A DNA stretch of 64,000 nt from Perkinsus olseni (taxonomy: Eukaryota > Perkinsozoa > Perkinsida > Perkinsidae). The first letter of the stretch is position 1; the number at the start of each line of letters is the position of its first letter. Below are positions 12,201 to 22,592 of the stretch, one piece after another. The stretch is taken from NCBI GenBank assembly GCA_013115135.1, contig JABANP010000296.1, positions 1 through 64,000 of the forward strand, read 5' to 3'. The notes beneath the pieces are model-generated. The model did no database searches. It saw only the letters and a list, made by a program, of their open reading frames with translations, and was not told the DNA's origin. A program made the translations under genes and the position numbers.

Positions 12201-15200
12201 TCCTTCGCCGAGTTTCCGCCTTTCGATTGTCGAGCGACGCGGGAGCAATTCGGTGGATATAGCATGTAGTGGGTGGATAGCATCGAAAAGACACTCATCC
12301 TAGCACATTGGTGGCATGACTCACAAGTGGGCTAGAGTAGTGACCTGGATTGCCCGAGCAGCCACTTGTGTGGCATGACTCACTAGTGGGCTACAGTAGG
12401 GCAAGAGTGCCTTGGAGAGTGAATTAAGCTGGAATTTGAACCAAGACTGTCGGCTGCTTGGCAGCTTGACAAGCCATGTTGGATACGCCAGTGAGAGATT
12501 GGGATCGAGCTGCGGATTTATGCTCTCTATTCTATATTGGAGATACGTGTTCCTACACAGGTTTTCGTATTGAATTTCCCAGATGTCTCAACACTTATTG
12601 GTTGAGACATTTGTCTATCCTAGCACAAGTGAACTGATGCAATTTATCCGGCCCGGAAAGTGCTAGCGGCTAACAGGTGACACGGAGACCTTTCAAGGTT
12701 CGTTAGATATCTTGATATAACAAAAGCTTAAGGCCGAAGTCGATCTCGAGGGAGTGCCCCAGCGGGCCCAGCTGTGCGATGCTACTGTGCTTTTTATACA
12801 TTCTATCGGATATTTCTGTGCAGTGTTCTCGTTGTGAAGAATACACGAAGCCTATGCTTTCGCTCCGCTGCTGCGGTGATTCATTTTTCCAATTTTCATC
12901 AGGCTCTTAGTCAGAACCTCAAATTCGTAGGAATTGAACATCACTAGACTACGGTCATTCGATCACATCTTTGGGTATTTTTCTACCTAGGTGCTGGACT
13001 CGACTGGAGAGCCTGTTAATTGGGAGGCTTTGTACGACGAGGCAGCAGCAGCTATGGCTCATGCTGAAGAGATCACAGAGGAGCAGGAGCAGATGAACCG
13101 CGAAGAGAATGCTGGCATTTTTGGTGAGCTGGTGGTGAGGAAATGTGGGAGACTGGCTGATGACTCAGGGCCGATGGATGATGTGTGGCAGCAGCTGCAA
13201 CAGGAAGGCTGGTTACAGCAGGATGGTTGGACAAGCGCGAGAGATACGTATGAGTTCAATACGGAGAACCCGTAATGAAGGGGGGTGAACTAGACCCACA
13301 TGACGGGTAGATGTGATTTTGCTGCGCGCTAGTTTGGTTCATGGAGGTGGTGTGTTGAAGAGAATGATCGTTGACGTGGATGCTGTCTTATCGGTTATTG
13401 AGCTTAAAAGTTCCCGTACGATCGTCCTTGTAGCTCGCGTGGTAGACGTTGTGAATTTACTGTGAAACCGTCGGCAGCAACTTCGAGTTATGGAGGCTCA
13501 TGCCAGCTGCGCGGTTGTATAGGTACTTGGAATCTTCCGAGTCACCCTTGCAGTTGGCGATGAGGTTGTTGGCGGAGGGGAAGGACAAGGAGGCTATGCT
13601 TGCACTAGAGGCGGAGGTAGGCGCTGTAGGATAGAGACATCGTGATGAGGTGGGTTGGCAGGTCCAACAGCATCCGGACTCCTCGGAAGGGTGGCGGCTG
13701 CTGGGGTTGATGCATGCAGCAAACGATATGGATGTGGAAGCGATAGTGAGAGGAGGGCTGGAGGGGTCGCAGTGGTGGTGAGTTGGGTGTTTGCAGACGT
13801 GCCTGGAACGAGGTCATGAGGCGGACCCGTACAATACGGACAGCTTGCTGGCACTTGGAGTGTCTCTCACTAACGAGTTGGACTCTTATAGGGCGTTGAA
13901 AATCCTACGGTAAGTTGCTCGAGGCAGTGGCGCCTGGACGAATGCAAGGTTTTACACCGACATCGTGTCCGAGTGGTTAAGGAGTTGGACTTGAAATCCA
14001 ATGGGCTCAGCCCGCGCAGGTTCGAATCCTGCCGATGTCGTTTTCTCTGCATTTTTCATCTCGCTTCTTCGTTGACAGTGAGTGGCTCCAGAACCACGAA
14101 GCATATCACGGTCTCGTCGAAGCTAGCACTGCAAACCCCCAGATGCTACTGGACTACGACTTCTTGAAAAAAGACGTAGCCAGTTCGTAGTCAGACGCCC
14201 CCTTCATCCAGTGCGCCCCCGATCAGGTTGTCTCGCTCTTGGAGAGGGCGGCCGATAGTCGACCGCAAGACGCCGATGTCTTTCGTAGCACTCGGAGTAG
14301 CTTATAATATCGATAGGAGCTACGGCAGGGCGGCGGAGAGCTTCATAACAGCCGCTACATTGCGGCCGGAGGACCCGACTCTGTAAGTGGACCGTGCGGC
14401 AGTTGGATGCTCACTGTTGAAGTCTGGGAGCAGGTGGAACAAGCTTGGCGCAACCTTGGCAAACTCGGGGCTGTCTGAAGCGTCACTTGTGGCATATAAT
14501 CAGGTTAGACTTGGGTGGTTGAGAGGATGGTGATGGGGCTCTCGGGGGAGGTTGTCTCGCAGCTCGCTCGGTTGGACGGAGGTTGTCGGCTAGTCAAACT
14601 CGAGCATAAGGGATTGGCTCTCACAGTAGTCGAACTAGTGTAATTCTTTTCGGAGTGCTTAGATATTGAGTAATGGTTATGCTTTGTTATCATGACTTGT
14701 TTCGTTGGCGCAGGCCTTGAAGTTGAAGCCGAACTACGCTCGTGCATGGTCCAACCTAGCGATAGCTCACTGCAACTTGAATCAACATCAGGACGGGATA
14801 AGGTAGTTGTGTGGTTTCTAGAGACTTTCTGACTGATGTCTACGAGCAGGTTTTACTTGGCGGCGCTGAAGTTGAGTCCAAAGGCTGAGCATCTGTGGAC
14901 GCTGTTGTTCAACGCGGTAAGGCGCAGGTTCGACTCTCGGCAGGGGCGTTTTTAACAGCAATTTATTCAGCTCGTTCTTTACACAGGTCGCTGCGTGGGC
15001 TCCTGAGCGAGACGAGCTGGGCGACATGGTGGACCGTCGCGACATGGACGGCCTGAGTGCAGCAGTTGGGGGAGGGGTAGTAAAGCTCGGGTTATGTCAC
15101 TTTAATTTAGTTGGTTCGCTCTCCGAGCAATGATCAATCGTACTGTGAAGATAAGCGCTTCTTAGACTCACACGACGTACCTTGTCGATTATCATATCGG

Positions 15201-15321
15201 CCGTCCACAGGTGCCGGACGTTGAGAACCTTCCCTCTCCCGAGCGTAACCTTCCACAGTCGGTAGCAGAAGTGGTGGCTTCGCTGAGAGCGCAGATGAGG
15301 AGACCTCAGAACGAGGGCTGA
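9235..15321 (+). CDS. PEX5: Peroxisomal targeting signal 1 receptor PEX5, about 16 exons
   Basis: PEX5 is the cytosolic receptor that binds PTS1 cargo through a TPR domain and delivers it to the peroxisomal docking complex. The start is ATG 9235 (MFNNPGGQPSKPANV...). N-terminal exons (9235-9364, 9820-9961, about 10.3-10.55, 10.83-11.08, 11.56-11.65 kb) are low complexity. They hold a WxxxF-type motif (NWAQEF) near 10345 and FANSQFVDFVDQIVKGDLQ near 11595, like the family's SKF..FV.QI segment. Exon 12991-13271 ends TYEFNTENP, matching the Y.F...NP that precedes the TPRs. Exons 13523-13616, 13650-13745, 13797-13909, 14079-14175, 14212-14382, 14434-14503, 14714-14802, 14850-14915, 14987-15076 and 15211-15321 encode the TPRs, including ALGVAYN, WNKLGATLANSGLSEASLVA and LKPNYARAWSNLAIAHCNLN, up to TGA 15321. 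Introns are 33-213 nt except two larger ones. One extra base at about 14285 breaks the frame just before ALGVAYN (+1). Introns hold a whole tRNA-Ser and a tRNA 3' half. Confidence 0.9.
11653..12990 (+). other. Long PEX5 intron with a repeated hairpin motif
   Basis: This 1.3-kb stretch between two PEX5 exons shows no further exon that I can support, though a second WxxxF exon could hide here. It holds two near-identical copies of GTGGCATGACTCAC(A/T)AGTGGGC at about 12311 and 12370. The second is preceded by GCCAC, giving a potential hairpin also seen at 4801. Confidence 0.5.
13959..14040 (+). tRNA. tRNA-Ser(UGA), inside a PEX5 intron
   Basis: An 82-nt class II tRNA. The acceptor stem GACATCG/CGATGTC pairs perfectly with G73, as expected for serine. 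The D-arm is GTCCGAGTGGTTAAGG. The anticodon stem TTGGA/TCCAA encloses CTTGAAA (anticodon TGA). A long variable arm (GGGCTCAGCCC) and T-arm (GCAGGTTCGAATCCTGC) complete it, followed by TTTT. No CCA is encoded. It lies in sense orientation within the PEX5 intron 13910-14078, 49 nt after the 5' splice site, so it may be made from its own Pol III promoter, released from the intron, or both. Confidence 0.95.
14916..14986 (+). other. Short PEX5 intron built around a tRNA 3' half
   Basis: The intron is fixed by the protein on both sides (LWTLLFNA | VAAWAPERDE). Five nt after its GT comes GCGCAGGTTCGACTC, identical over its first 12 bases to the T-arm of the tRNA-Ser in the upstream PEX5 intron. An acceptor-like strand (GGCAGGGGCG) and a run of five T follow. 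No D-arm or anticodon arm is present upstream. Confidence 0.6.
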
Positions 15322-15866
15322 GGATAATTTCGTGGCGCGTGACGGTGATCATAGTAGTTGTGAAATTTTATTAATAATGTTTCTCCTTAAGCCGCGTTGG
15401 GTTCTAGCGCGATAAATTCGCGCTGTCGGACACGAGATGGGAATAATTCTCTTCTTCAGAAATGACAAGACCGATTGAAGTCTTTCACAAGGTTCGACAT
15501 TATTCGGAATTTGTTAGATTATCAAACTTTTTTCTCAGATCAGAACGGTCGTCACTGACCGCTGAGTTGTTTTCGGGCGAGCAATAATTCCGGCCACAGA
15601 AAAGTTCTTTTTGGATTTTCGTATTTCACTTGGCGAAAAACTCCACTTATCAAATTACGGGTGAAACTCCTCAAATATATGCGCGCGAGGAAAATGGCAG
15701 CCTTTCGTCCGCGTAGCGTTGGGAAGAGAGCTCGTGCTGTGAGTCAATGACCGGACAGGAGGCAAGCTTACCAGCTTTGACATCGTTCCGCGAAGAGAAT
15801 GTCTTTCCCACGCCCGTTATGTGGTAATTATGACTTCATATTGAGTAGAAATATTGGGATAGCATT
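15322..15866. other. Intergenic between PEX5 and SEC20
   Basis: No gene is visible. It begins with another copy of the AATTTCGTGGCGCGTGACGG motif (about 15328), a few bases after the PEX5 stop, and continues AT-rich. Confidence 0.45.
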
Positions 15867-15998
15867 TTGTCGCTTTTGATTAATTCACTCACTCGCGGCT
15901 TCTTTTTCACGCGGCGCCGAAGTTCGCCTGTGTGGCGCCTGAAGGAGATTTTCCCTCTTGCCAGGAGGCGCGTGTTCATCAGTTGTTCATCTCTTCAA

Positions 15999-17439
15999 AT
16001 GGCGGAGTCAGCAGCAGCAGCAGCAGGAAGGGAGCGGCTGTTTGGTTCGACCTCCTCCTCGTCGACGACTGCCAAGTCCACCACTGAGGGGAGCTCGAGT
16101 AGTAGTAGAGCGGCGGGGAGGGTGATGAGGAGATCGGTACAACAGATGAGGGAGAATGTTGAGGTGCGAAGGGATGGTCGTGGCGTGTGCCAAGTTTAAC
16201 GTCGAGTGAGTTTCATTGGCATTTCTTGCGCTTGGGGGCTCTCTTGGCGAGCATCGCTGTGAGAATTGAGCACAGTAGTGGCGAAGTGGCGTTGAACTGC
16301 CTATGAAGTTGCGATAATCACAACAGTGGTGGAGGTATTAAAGTGGCAGCTACCGGTACTACCGGTGTTGGACCGTACCCATGATCGACCTCCGCCGAGA
16401 AGGGCGACGGAGTGTTTCGAATCCAACTGGCTTAGTCTGACTACCAGCGATGTGTCTTGGTCGTAGTATTCCCTCGGTTGGAGTTGTGTAGTTTTTTCTA
16501 AGTTGATTGTGGAGAGGACTGGGTTCGGCGGCTGTCAATATTATGAATTTCTGAATGTTATAAATTAGAAATGTCAACAATATTATGTATTTCTCTGGTC
16601 GAGTTGGCGAGCACTAGGCCTTCGTGACGAAAGTTCGAATCCCACGGGCGTCACTTTTGAGCGCACTTATTTTGTGGTGGCTTTCCAGTGGTAGTTGGGG
16701 AGGGTGCCGAAATGAATAGAAAAAGGTTTCTGCGAGATCTTCGGACGGTGAATTTGTAATGAGTACTATGAGCGGAGAGTCGTTGAGATAAATCGCAACG
16801 AGTGATATACGAACGAAGCTATCGGTGAGTGAGGGAATATTCTGCCCTTCGCCATTAGTTGCTATTGGCGACTCGGAGGAGACGTTGGCGCAATTCTGAT
16901 TGAAAAAGTGTATAATGAGGTTGTGGTGAGTAACCAGTGCACGAATATCCTGGAGTCGTTGGGATACATCTCCGTTAAGTTGAAATAACCAGATATCTTT
17001 TTTTCTATTATTAGAAATCAGATCAAGTAAATCGTGTTTTCAAATTGCTGGAGAAGTTTGAGAATCTTTTCTTCACTCTCAGCGCATGCGAGTTACCGAA
17101 GATACGCTGACCGATTCCAGCGGCAAGATCAGGGATGTTAATGACGAGTACGCCAACAACTACTCGGGAGCGTTGAAGACGGCAAGTGAAGCGATGACCA
17201 GTCTGAAGAGAAGAATCGACGCGGATGACAAATTCATCTGGTGGTCATTTATTTTCTTCATGCTGGTGTGTGTGTTTATCATTCTGAAACGGTTGATGAT
17301 TTTCTCCCTTTCCGCGTGGCTGTTTCGGATCGTCGCCAAGCCGATTTCTGTCGGTTATCAAACCATTGTCCAGCCTGCCGTTCGTTCGTTCAGCGGTTAT
17401 GATAATTTCACTGATTTGCCGGGCGTTGAGGAGTTGTAA
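15999..17439 (+). CDS. SEC20: SEC20 (BNIP1-type) Qb-SNARE
   Basis: Sec20 is an ER-resident SNARE for retrograde Golgi-to-ER fusion. The first exon (ATG 15999, MAESAAAAAGRERLFG...) is Ser-rich and ends RVMRRSVQQMRENVE before gtgcga, matching the R..M...V segment at the start of the SNARE helix. The last exon starts at 17083 after cttcactctcag. It reads EDTLTDSSGKIRDVNDEYAN, then a hydrophobic membrane anchor of about 21 residues (about 17227-17300), and ends with TAA at 17439. The tail after the anchor is about 45 residues, longer than the short lumenal tail typical of the family. An in-frame upstream ATG exists at 15867, but the conserved part starts later. A middle exon in 16.2-17.0 kb is likely but not placed. 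The intron region holds two repeat types (16413-16465 and 16624-16654). Confidence 0.75.
16413..16465 (+). repeat. Intronic repeat copy (GGCTTAGTC family) in SEC20
   Basis: The segment TGGCTTAGTCTGACTACCAG plus flanks resembles stretches near 21822 and 43634, both also just upstream of plus-strand exons. This copy is the most diverged and lacks a seven-base piece present in the other two. Confidence 0.45.
16624..16654 (+). other. tRNA 3'-half-like sequence in a SEC20 intron
   Basis: A hairpin GTGACG...CGTCAC encloses AAAGTTCGAATCCCACGGG (T-loop TTCGAAT) and is followed by TTTT. GTGACG could itself be a 5' splice site, with a CCAG 3' site at 16688. No 5' half of a tRNA is seen. Confidence 0.4.
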
Positions 17440-20172
17440 AATTACTTCATCTCGAAGCGGTGTTGCTTTGTTAACATCAATCTTGGGGGACTCGGGCGTG
17501 CGGAGGTTTTCTTTTCTTTCGTCTGTTTTTTGGAAAAATCATCGTCCTTTTCTCAGCCGGAGAGTTGTATGCTTGACGCTTGAATGCCGGTTGAGCTTGG
17601 TTCCTGACGAGATCAGCGATGGTTTTTTCCGTGGTCGTAGAAAAAATTATATTTTTTAGGTGTAGCAGGTGGCTTGGTGTCGTTGATGGTGGAGAGAGAG
17701 TCTCTTGAAGCGACTGACGGAGTGAAGAACAACAGTTGAGATTTTGGTTTGTGGTTGCTCGAAACTTGCTCAGAAATCGATCTTAAAGTGGATCAAATAA
17801 AAAAGGAAATTTTTGAGAAAGGGGAAAATATTTATCGCCTGGTAAAAAATGGAAGTGATTTTTCTTAGCAATGATTGGTGGATGGTATGGTATTCGAGTT
17901 GTGATCTGCTGTCTGCGCACCTCTATGACCGATTCAGCTCGGCTGCGGCGCTCCTCCCTGTTGTCTGACCGAGGTAGGGTCAACAGATTTTTCAAGTGGA
18001 AACGAGGCTGAAATTTTTTTCGCGATTTTTCGTGCAAGTTCGAAATGGTAGCTTGCGCGTCCAAGAGGGTTGGAGATCGCTAGAGCACGTGCAAGCCGTT
18101 TGAAAAGTGGTTTTCTCTTGATGCGAGGAGAATCTTTAAATCTTCGCTGTGCGCAGAGATGCATCTTTGTTGTTGTTATCTCAAGCCCCTTAGACCATGA
18201 CAGACTCTGCAAGGTTGAAGATTCTTGTGACGGCTTCTTCGGAACTCCTCGGACGAATGGTGCTGCACACTCTAGCGAAGTAGGAATCCGAGGTCGAAGC
18301 TGGCAACTCACAGGTCTTGAAGATTCCCCGCAGCACGGCCCTCATTTTTACCACTTCCACTGAATTCTCGTCGAAGTTTTTTGGGGGGGTAGCAGAGGAT
18401 AGCGTGGTTGTTGGTGACTACGAAATTTCTCTCTCCGAATTTTTTCTTCACGTTTTTTTTCCGAGAAAAAAGGTTTTCGAGTTTTTCTTTTTTTCGGTAT
18501 TTTACGCCGTTTGAATTTGAATCGCCCATGTTCTACTATCAAGACATAGCAGTCGTTGTTGGGGTTTTTCCAAAGTAGTGGCAACCTCGGCAACGCACCC
18601 ACGGTGTATACGAGTGAGCTTAATGTCAGGCAACATCCAAGTTCTGTCATTTTCTTATTCGTCGAATCGGGAGCGGAAGACTGCTACATCGTTGACGGAA
18701 ATTTTGGTATGGGAAAAACTGACAACATACCACCAAGCGCCCCGAAGATCAACAAAATCTACGCTGATGCAGGTAGAGCGTTGAAGAATTGCAAGAGAGG
18801 GCAAGATTAGCAAGATTCAGGTCCTTTTCCTGCTGATATTAATGCTGTTGTTTACTGCAATAGCAGTAGCCCGCCTGAACAGGTGGCTAAGTAGTAGCCC
18901 GACTTGCCCTGCGCTGGTCTGTCTTCAATCTTTCTGTCTGTAAGGTTCTTCGATCGATGCATATCACAGCTGCCTGGGCTGAGTATCTTTGTTTATGCTA
19001 GTTCGATTTATGTCAACTGGGGTGCAAAAGGGCGTCATGGCGGAGAGGATACTAGCATGGTGAGCGTGGATACGGCCTCTGCCTACGATCTGCTTTGTAC
19101 TGGTGTGTCTTTCCGCGGTCCGGGTCACTGCAGTCGGTTGCAACTTCTCTTTCCACCTGATTTTTTCGAATTCGGGACATCAAGAATTTCCTGGTGAAAT
19201 TCCCATGATGCAGAGGTTGGGAGTGTGAACAGCACGTGGTAGGGCTCTGACTGTGAAGTCTGCCTCTGTGGCCAGACTTCTATTTATTTCTTCGATTGCA
19301 TCGTCAGAGCCGCACCAACTCATGTTTGGTGCCTACCACTACTGTTCAGTAGGGTACCAGAGACCACCTGACTCTGTGTCAACAACGGACCAAGGCAGCG
19401 GCCTCTGGTGTCCTCCAGGGTGCGGAGGGCTGGGTTCAGCTCACATCCGCGCGTACAACCATTGGTGATTCCACAGTTCCTCATGCTTATTAGTCGGTAC
19501 ACGCGTGTAACGAGGTAAAGCTCGGATTGGTAGGAGGTGGTGCGCTCGCGTGCCCCCGTTAGGCGTGTCTCCCCGCCGTGTCACAAGGCCGCGGTGGGAT
19601 CAGGCCGCGTGCCTGGGTCTCTAACGACCTTGGACGTGTTCACGTTTGGACCCGCCCTCCCGCCCGGTTCGGGTTGGGGGATCGGGTTGCGGACTCTCTC
19701 TGTCGTCCGCTCCTCTTTCTGAGCGATCCGCTGGTGCGCTCTTCTGCCCATGGTTCGAGATGTTGCCGACGGACACTCGGAAGGAGCTTTAGAGTCCACT
19801 AGCTCTAGCGTTATTGAAGCACCTCGTAGCAGGCTCCACGCACATTTCCTCTGCTTATGTGAAGTCCACTCCCGCTGATCCTCCTGCGGGAGGACTGCGA
19901 CCATGAACTCAATATTCGGCGCGTGTGGAGGAACAGGAGTTGGTAGGAGCTATCAGTGAGGGTATTCCTGCTAGAGCTGGGCAACCGTACTGGAGTCGAG
20001 GAAATTACGGTACGGAGTACGTTTGAAACTGCCAACCTACTACGGGGACGGATGACTAGTACGTATTAACTATATTAAACAACGCATACGTGTATTGAAT
20101 TACGCCGTACTTCAAGTTCGGCGTACTAGCACGGTACTTGGGGACCGCTGCGACGGACAGTACGGGTACGAA
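17440..20172. other. 2.7 kb without a confidently recognised gene
   Basis: Short open stretches exist, for example 18190-18275 (LKILVTASSELLGRMVLHTL) and about 18985-19075 (LPGLSIFVYASSIYVNWGAK), but I could not join them into a credible protein. T-rich runs occur at 18380-18500. From about 19985 the sequence becomes rich in GTAC, leading into the minisatellite. Confidence 0.4.
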
Positions 20173-20508
20173 GCCGTACTAGACCGTACCCGTACCGTAC
20201 TAGACCGTACTAGACCGTACCCGTACCGTACTAGACCGTACTAGACCGTACCCGTACCGTACTAGACCGTACTAGACCGTACCCGTACCGTACTAGACCG
20301 TACTAGACCGTACCCGTACCGTACTAGATCGTACTAGACCGTACCCGTACCGTACTAGACCGTACTAGACCGTACCCGTACCGTACTAGATCGTACTAGA
20401 CCGTACCCGTACCGTACTAGATCGTACTAGACCGTACTAGACCGTACTCGACCGTACTAGACCGTATCCGTACCGCACTAGACCGTACTAGACCGTACTC
20501 GTACTGTC
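20173..20508. repeat. GTAC-rich minisatellite, about 31-bp unit
   Basis: Tandem copies of a unit of about 31 bp are made of CCGTAC and CCGTACTAGA blocks, with about ten near-identical copies and decayed ends. The unit is full of the palindrome GTAC. There is no open frame through it. It is probably a slippage or unequal-exchange array. Confidence 0.85.
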
Positions 20509-21940
20509 GCCCACCTCTGATTCCTGCGCCACCTTCGGGGGCAGTGTACCCCTACCACGGCCGACTAATAGCAACAATTATCACTGAGATCGAGTAGCCG
20601 GGGTCGTTTGGTGAGTGAGTAGAGGCACCTAATTCCGGCCCTTTTTGGGGTCATTTCGTTCGGTCGGGGAGAGTGTCTTTGACAGGCTTTCGAGCTCCTG
20701 CCGACTGCGGAACGTCCGAGGGCCTCATCGATGGCGGCGAGGCTGATTGGAAGCTCACGGAAGAGATGGCCAAGCAAGAGTATATATCTTAAGTAAGAGG
20801 GGGGTGGAAGGGGAGTATCTTTATTGCGTTACAGCGAGTAACCGAGATGTTTGTGAATTGCCAGGGTCAACCTAAGATACGACGATCTACACAGTCATTG
20901 TTTTGTTTCCTTCCCCTCTTTCCCCTCCGGGTTCGAGCGACGTGAGAATCGTCTTCATCGAACAACAGTGCTTCTTCTCGGCGTCAATCGATTCAGTGAG
21001 GATTTAGTTGGGGCAGCGTTCCCTCTCAGTTACTGCTCCGAGCAAGCTCTGACGAGGCGCTGGCTGCAGAATGAGCGTTCCTGTCGACTGGTGAGAGTTG
21101 CGTGCCTCCATCAGATTATCGTTTAGTCAATATAGATAGTTTTGTAGACTCATTAGAAGTTATTTATTCGGGTTTTTTTCGGTGGACGAAACCGTTATGA
21201 AAATGGCATTTTTTGTGATAACTTGCTCAATTTGGAAAGTTACCCCACCGCTCTCGGTAGACGTCGAGTAACAGCGTAAAACTCTCGAACTAGAAGCTTC
21301 ATAGATGTCAATTCTATTATTAAACTATGCTTCGTAACGAACAAAGCGGAGCTCGGAACGAAGTCTCGGGTTCGAACCCCAGCCAGGGCTTTTTATTCTG
21401 TATTTTTTCGGGTTCATCTACAACGGTCCACGCTGGTTTTGGTTGGTAGAACAGGAATGGGCGCGATGTCGTATTTTTATAGAATATATGAATCGAGACC
21501 TTTCGATTGGTATGCGTCCCATGAGTTCATTCAGCATAGTCGTGGAGAAATAATTTGAACGAACGAACGGACGAACGCAAAAAAAAGGCGCAGAAGTGAC
21601 AGTATATGCTCCGCTCGCTCCGCAACTTTCACTCGATACACGGTTCACTTTGCCAGCATTCCAATGCTAATAAAGCAAACACGGCAGTATTCGGGAGTGC
21701 TTGAGAGCGTTAGGGTGGACTATCAACTTCGTGCCCGTTGTCTGTCGCGATTGAACACAGCGTTGCTCTGTGTGCCTCGTGTTCAAAACACAAAGTGTCT
21801 TTTGAGTTCAACGCCGTAGACCGGCTTAGTCCGACTAGCACCGACGGTATCTCGTTCGAAAGGGGATGAGTTCAAGCTAGTTCGACCATCGTATTGTGCT
21901 CGTTATCGTGACAATGGACTTACCAAAATTTCTCTCAGGC
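20509..21940. other. No confident gene; tRNA 3'-half and intron repeat copy
   Basis: A possible exon lies near 21020-21085 (RRWLQNERSCRL before gtgaga). At 21363-21391 a tRNA-like 3' half (GTCTCGGGTTCGAACCCCAG then CCAGGGC) is followed by a run of five T, without a matching 5' GCCCTGG upstream. At about 21808-21880 is a good copy of the GGCTTAGTC repeat, about 70 nt before the tctcag that precedes the next exon. Confidence 0.4.
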
Positions 21941-22433
21941 ATTCGTCAGACTGGGGTTACTCACCCCGCCAGCATGTTCAACTCTATCGAGAGCGTTCAG
22001 TGCTGTGGCGGAGCGAGTGATGGTGCCGGAAGCGCGCGCCCTGGCCAGGGCGAGGGTTGGCAAATCCGCGAGTGATCTGATGACGATTTCGCTGTTGCCG
22101 ACTTTGGACGGTCGGAAGACCGATCCGAAAGCGGTGATTCTCATCACACCGGCTGATCTGGCTGCTCGAGCTGTCCTCAGTGCCGCTGTCGAAGGGGTAC
22201 GCGGCAGCGCTGAGGTACGCATGGTCGCGGGTTCGAACCCAGGTGAATTCCTTTTTCTGCCTTTTTAGATTACTGAAAGCCCGCAAGTATATGCTCTGGC
22301 ATTGGCCTCGCCCATGCTGCAGTGGGACAAATTACGTTGTCTGATAATCGATCATTCGGGCGGGCGCGTATCTGCCGCTGATGGCCGCGGTACCGGCGCT
22401 GTTCTGCGCCGTGCTCCCCCTCCCCATGAGGTA
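21941..22433 (+). CDS. Unidentified exons running in frame into GNPAT
   Basis: Exon A (about 21941-22214, after ttctctcag) reads LGLLTPPACSTLSRAFSAVA and later KAVILITPADLAARAVLSAA. Exon B (22269-22433) reads ITESPQVYALALASPMLQWD and ends before gtaacg. They are joined by a 54-nt intron that holds a tRNA-like half. I do not recognise the family. No stop separates these exons from the next exon at about 22593-22820, so they may be an N-terminal extension of GNPAT or a separate gene whose end I cannot see. Confidence 0.4.
22215..22268 (+). other. 54-nt intron containing a tRNA 3' half
   Basis: GTACGC is followed within ten bases by GTCGCGGGTTCGAACCCAGG, a T-arm-like piece, then TGAATTC, a run of five T and CTTTTTAG. 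The flanking exons are open, but the protein is unidentified, so the splice sites are less certain than those in PEX5 and GNPAT. Confidence 0.45.
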
Positions 22434-22592
22434 ACGCTGGGCCGACTTGCCGTCAAATTAGAAATTTCGTGCGGAAGAAAATTCCAGAAAATTCTATATT
22501 TTTTTCTGGAAATTTGGAGCTTGACGCGAAGGATCTTTCAATGAGGCTATCGCCACGACACCTTGGGTGATCCCTAAGCCCCTCTCGATCAG

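Noticed and set aside
14176..14211. In-frame TAG in PEX5 as stop-codon readthrough
   Set aside because: A 36-nt GT-AG intron removes the stop and keeps the frame, in line with the 33-nt intron in the same gene.
18190..18370. Possible helicase-like exons (LVTASSELLGRM, TALIFTTSTEF)
   Set aside because: Joining them at the visible GT/AG sites gives stops; no helicase motif set is present.
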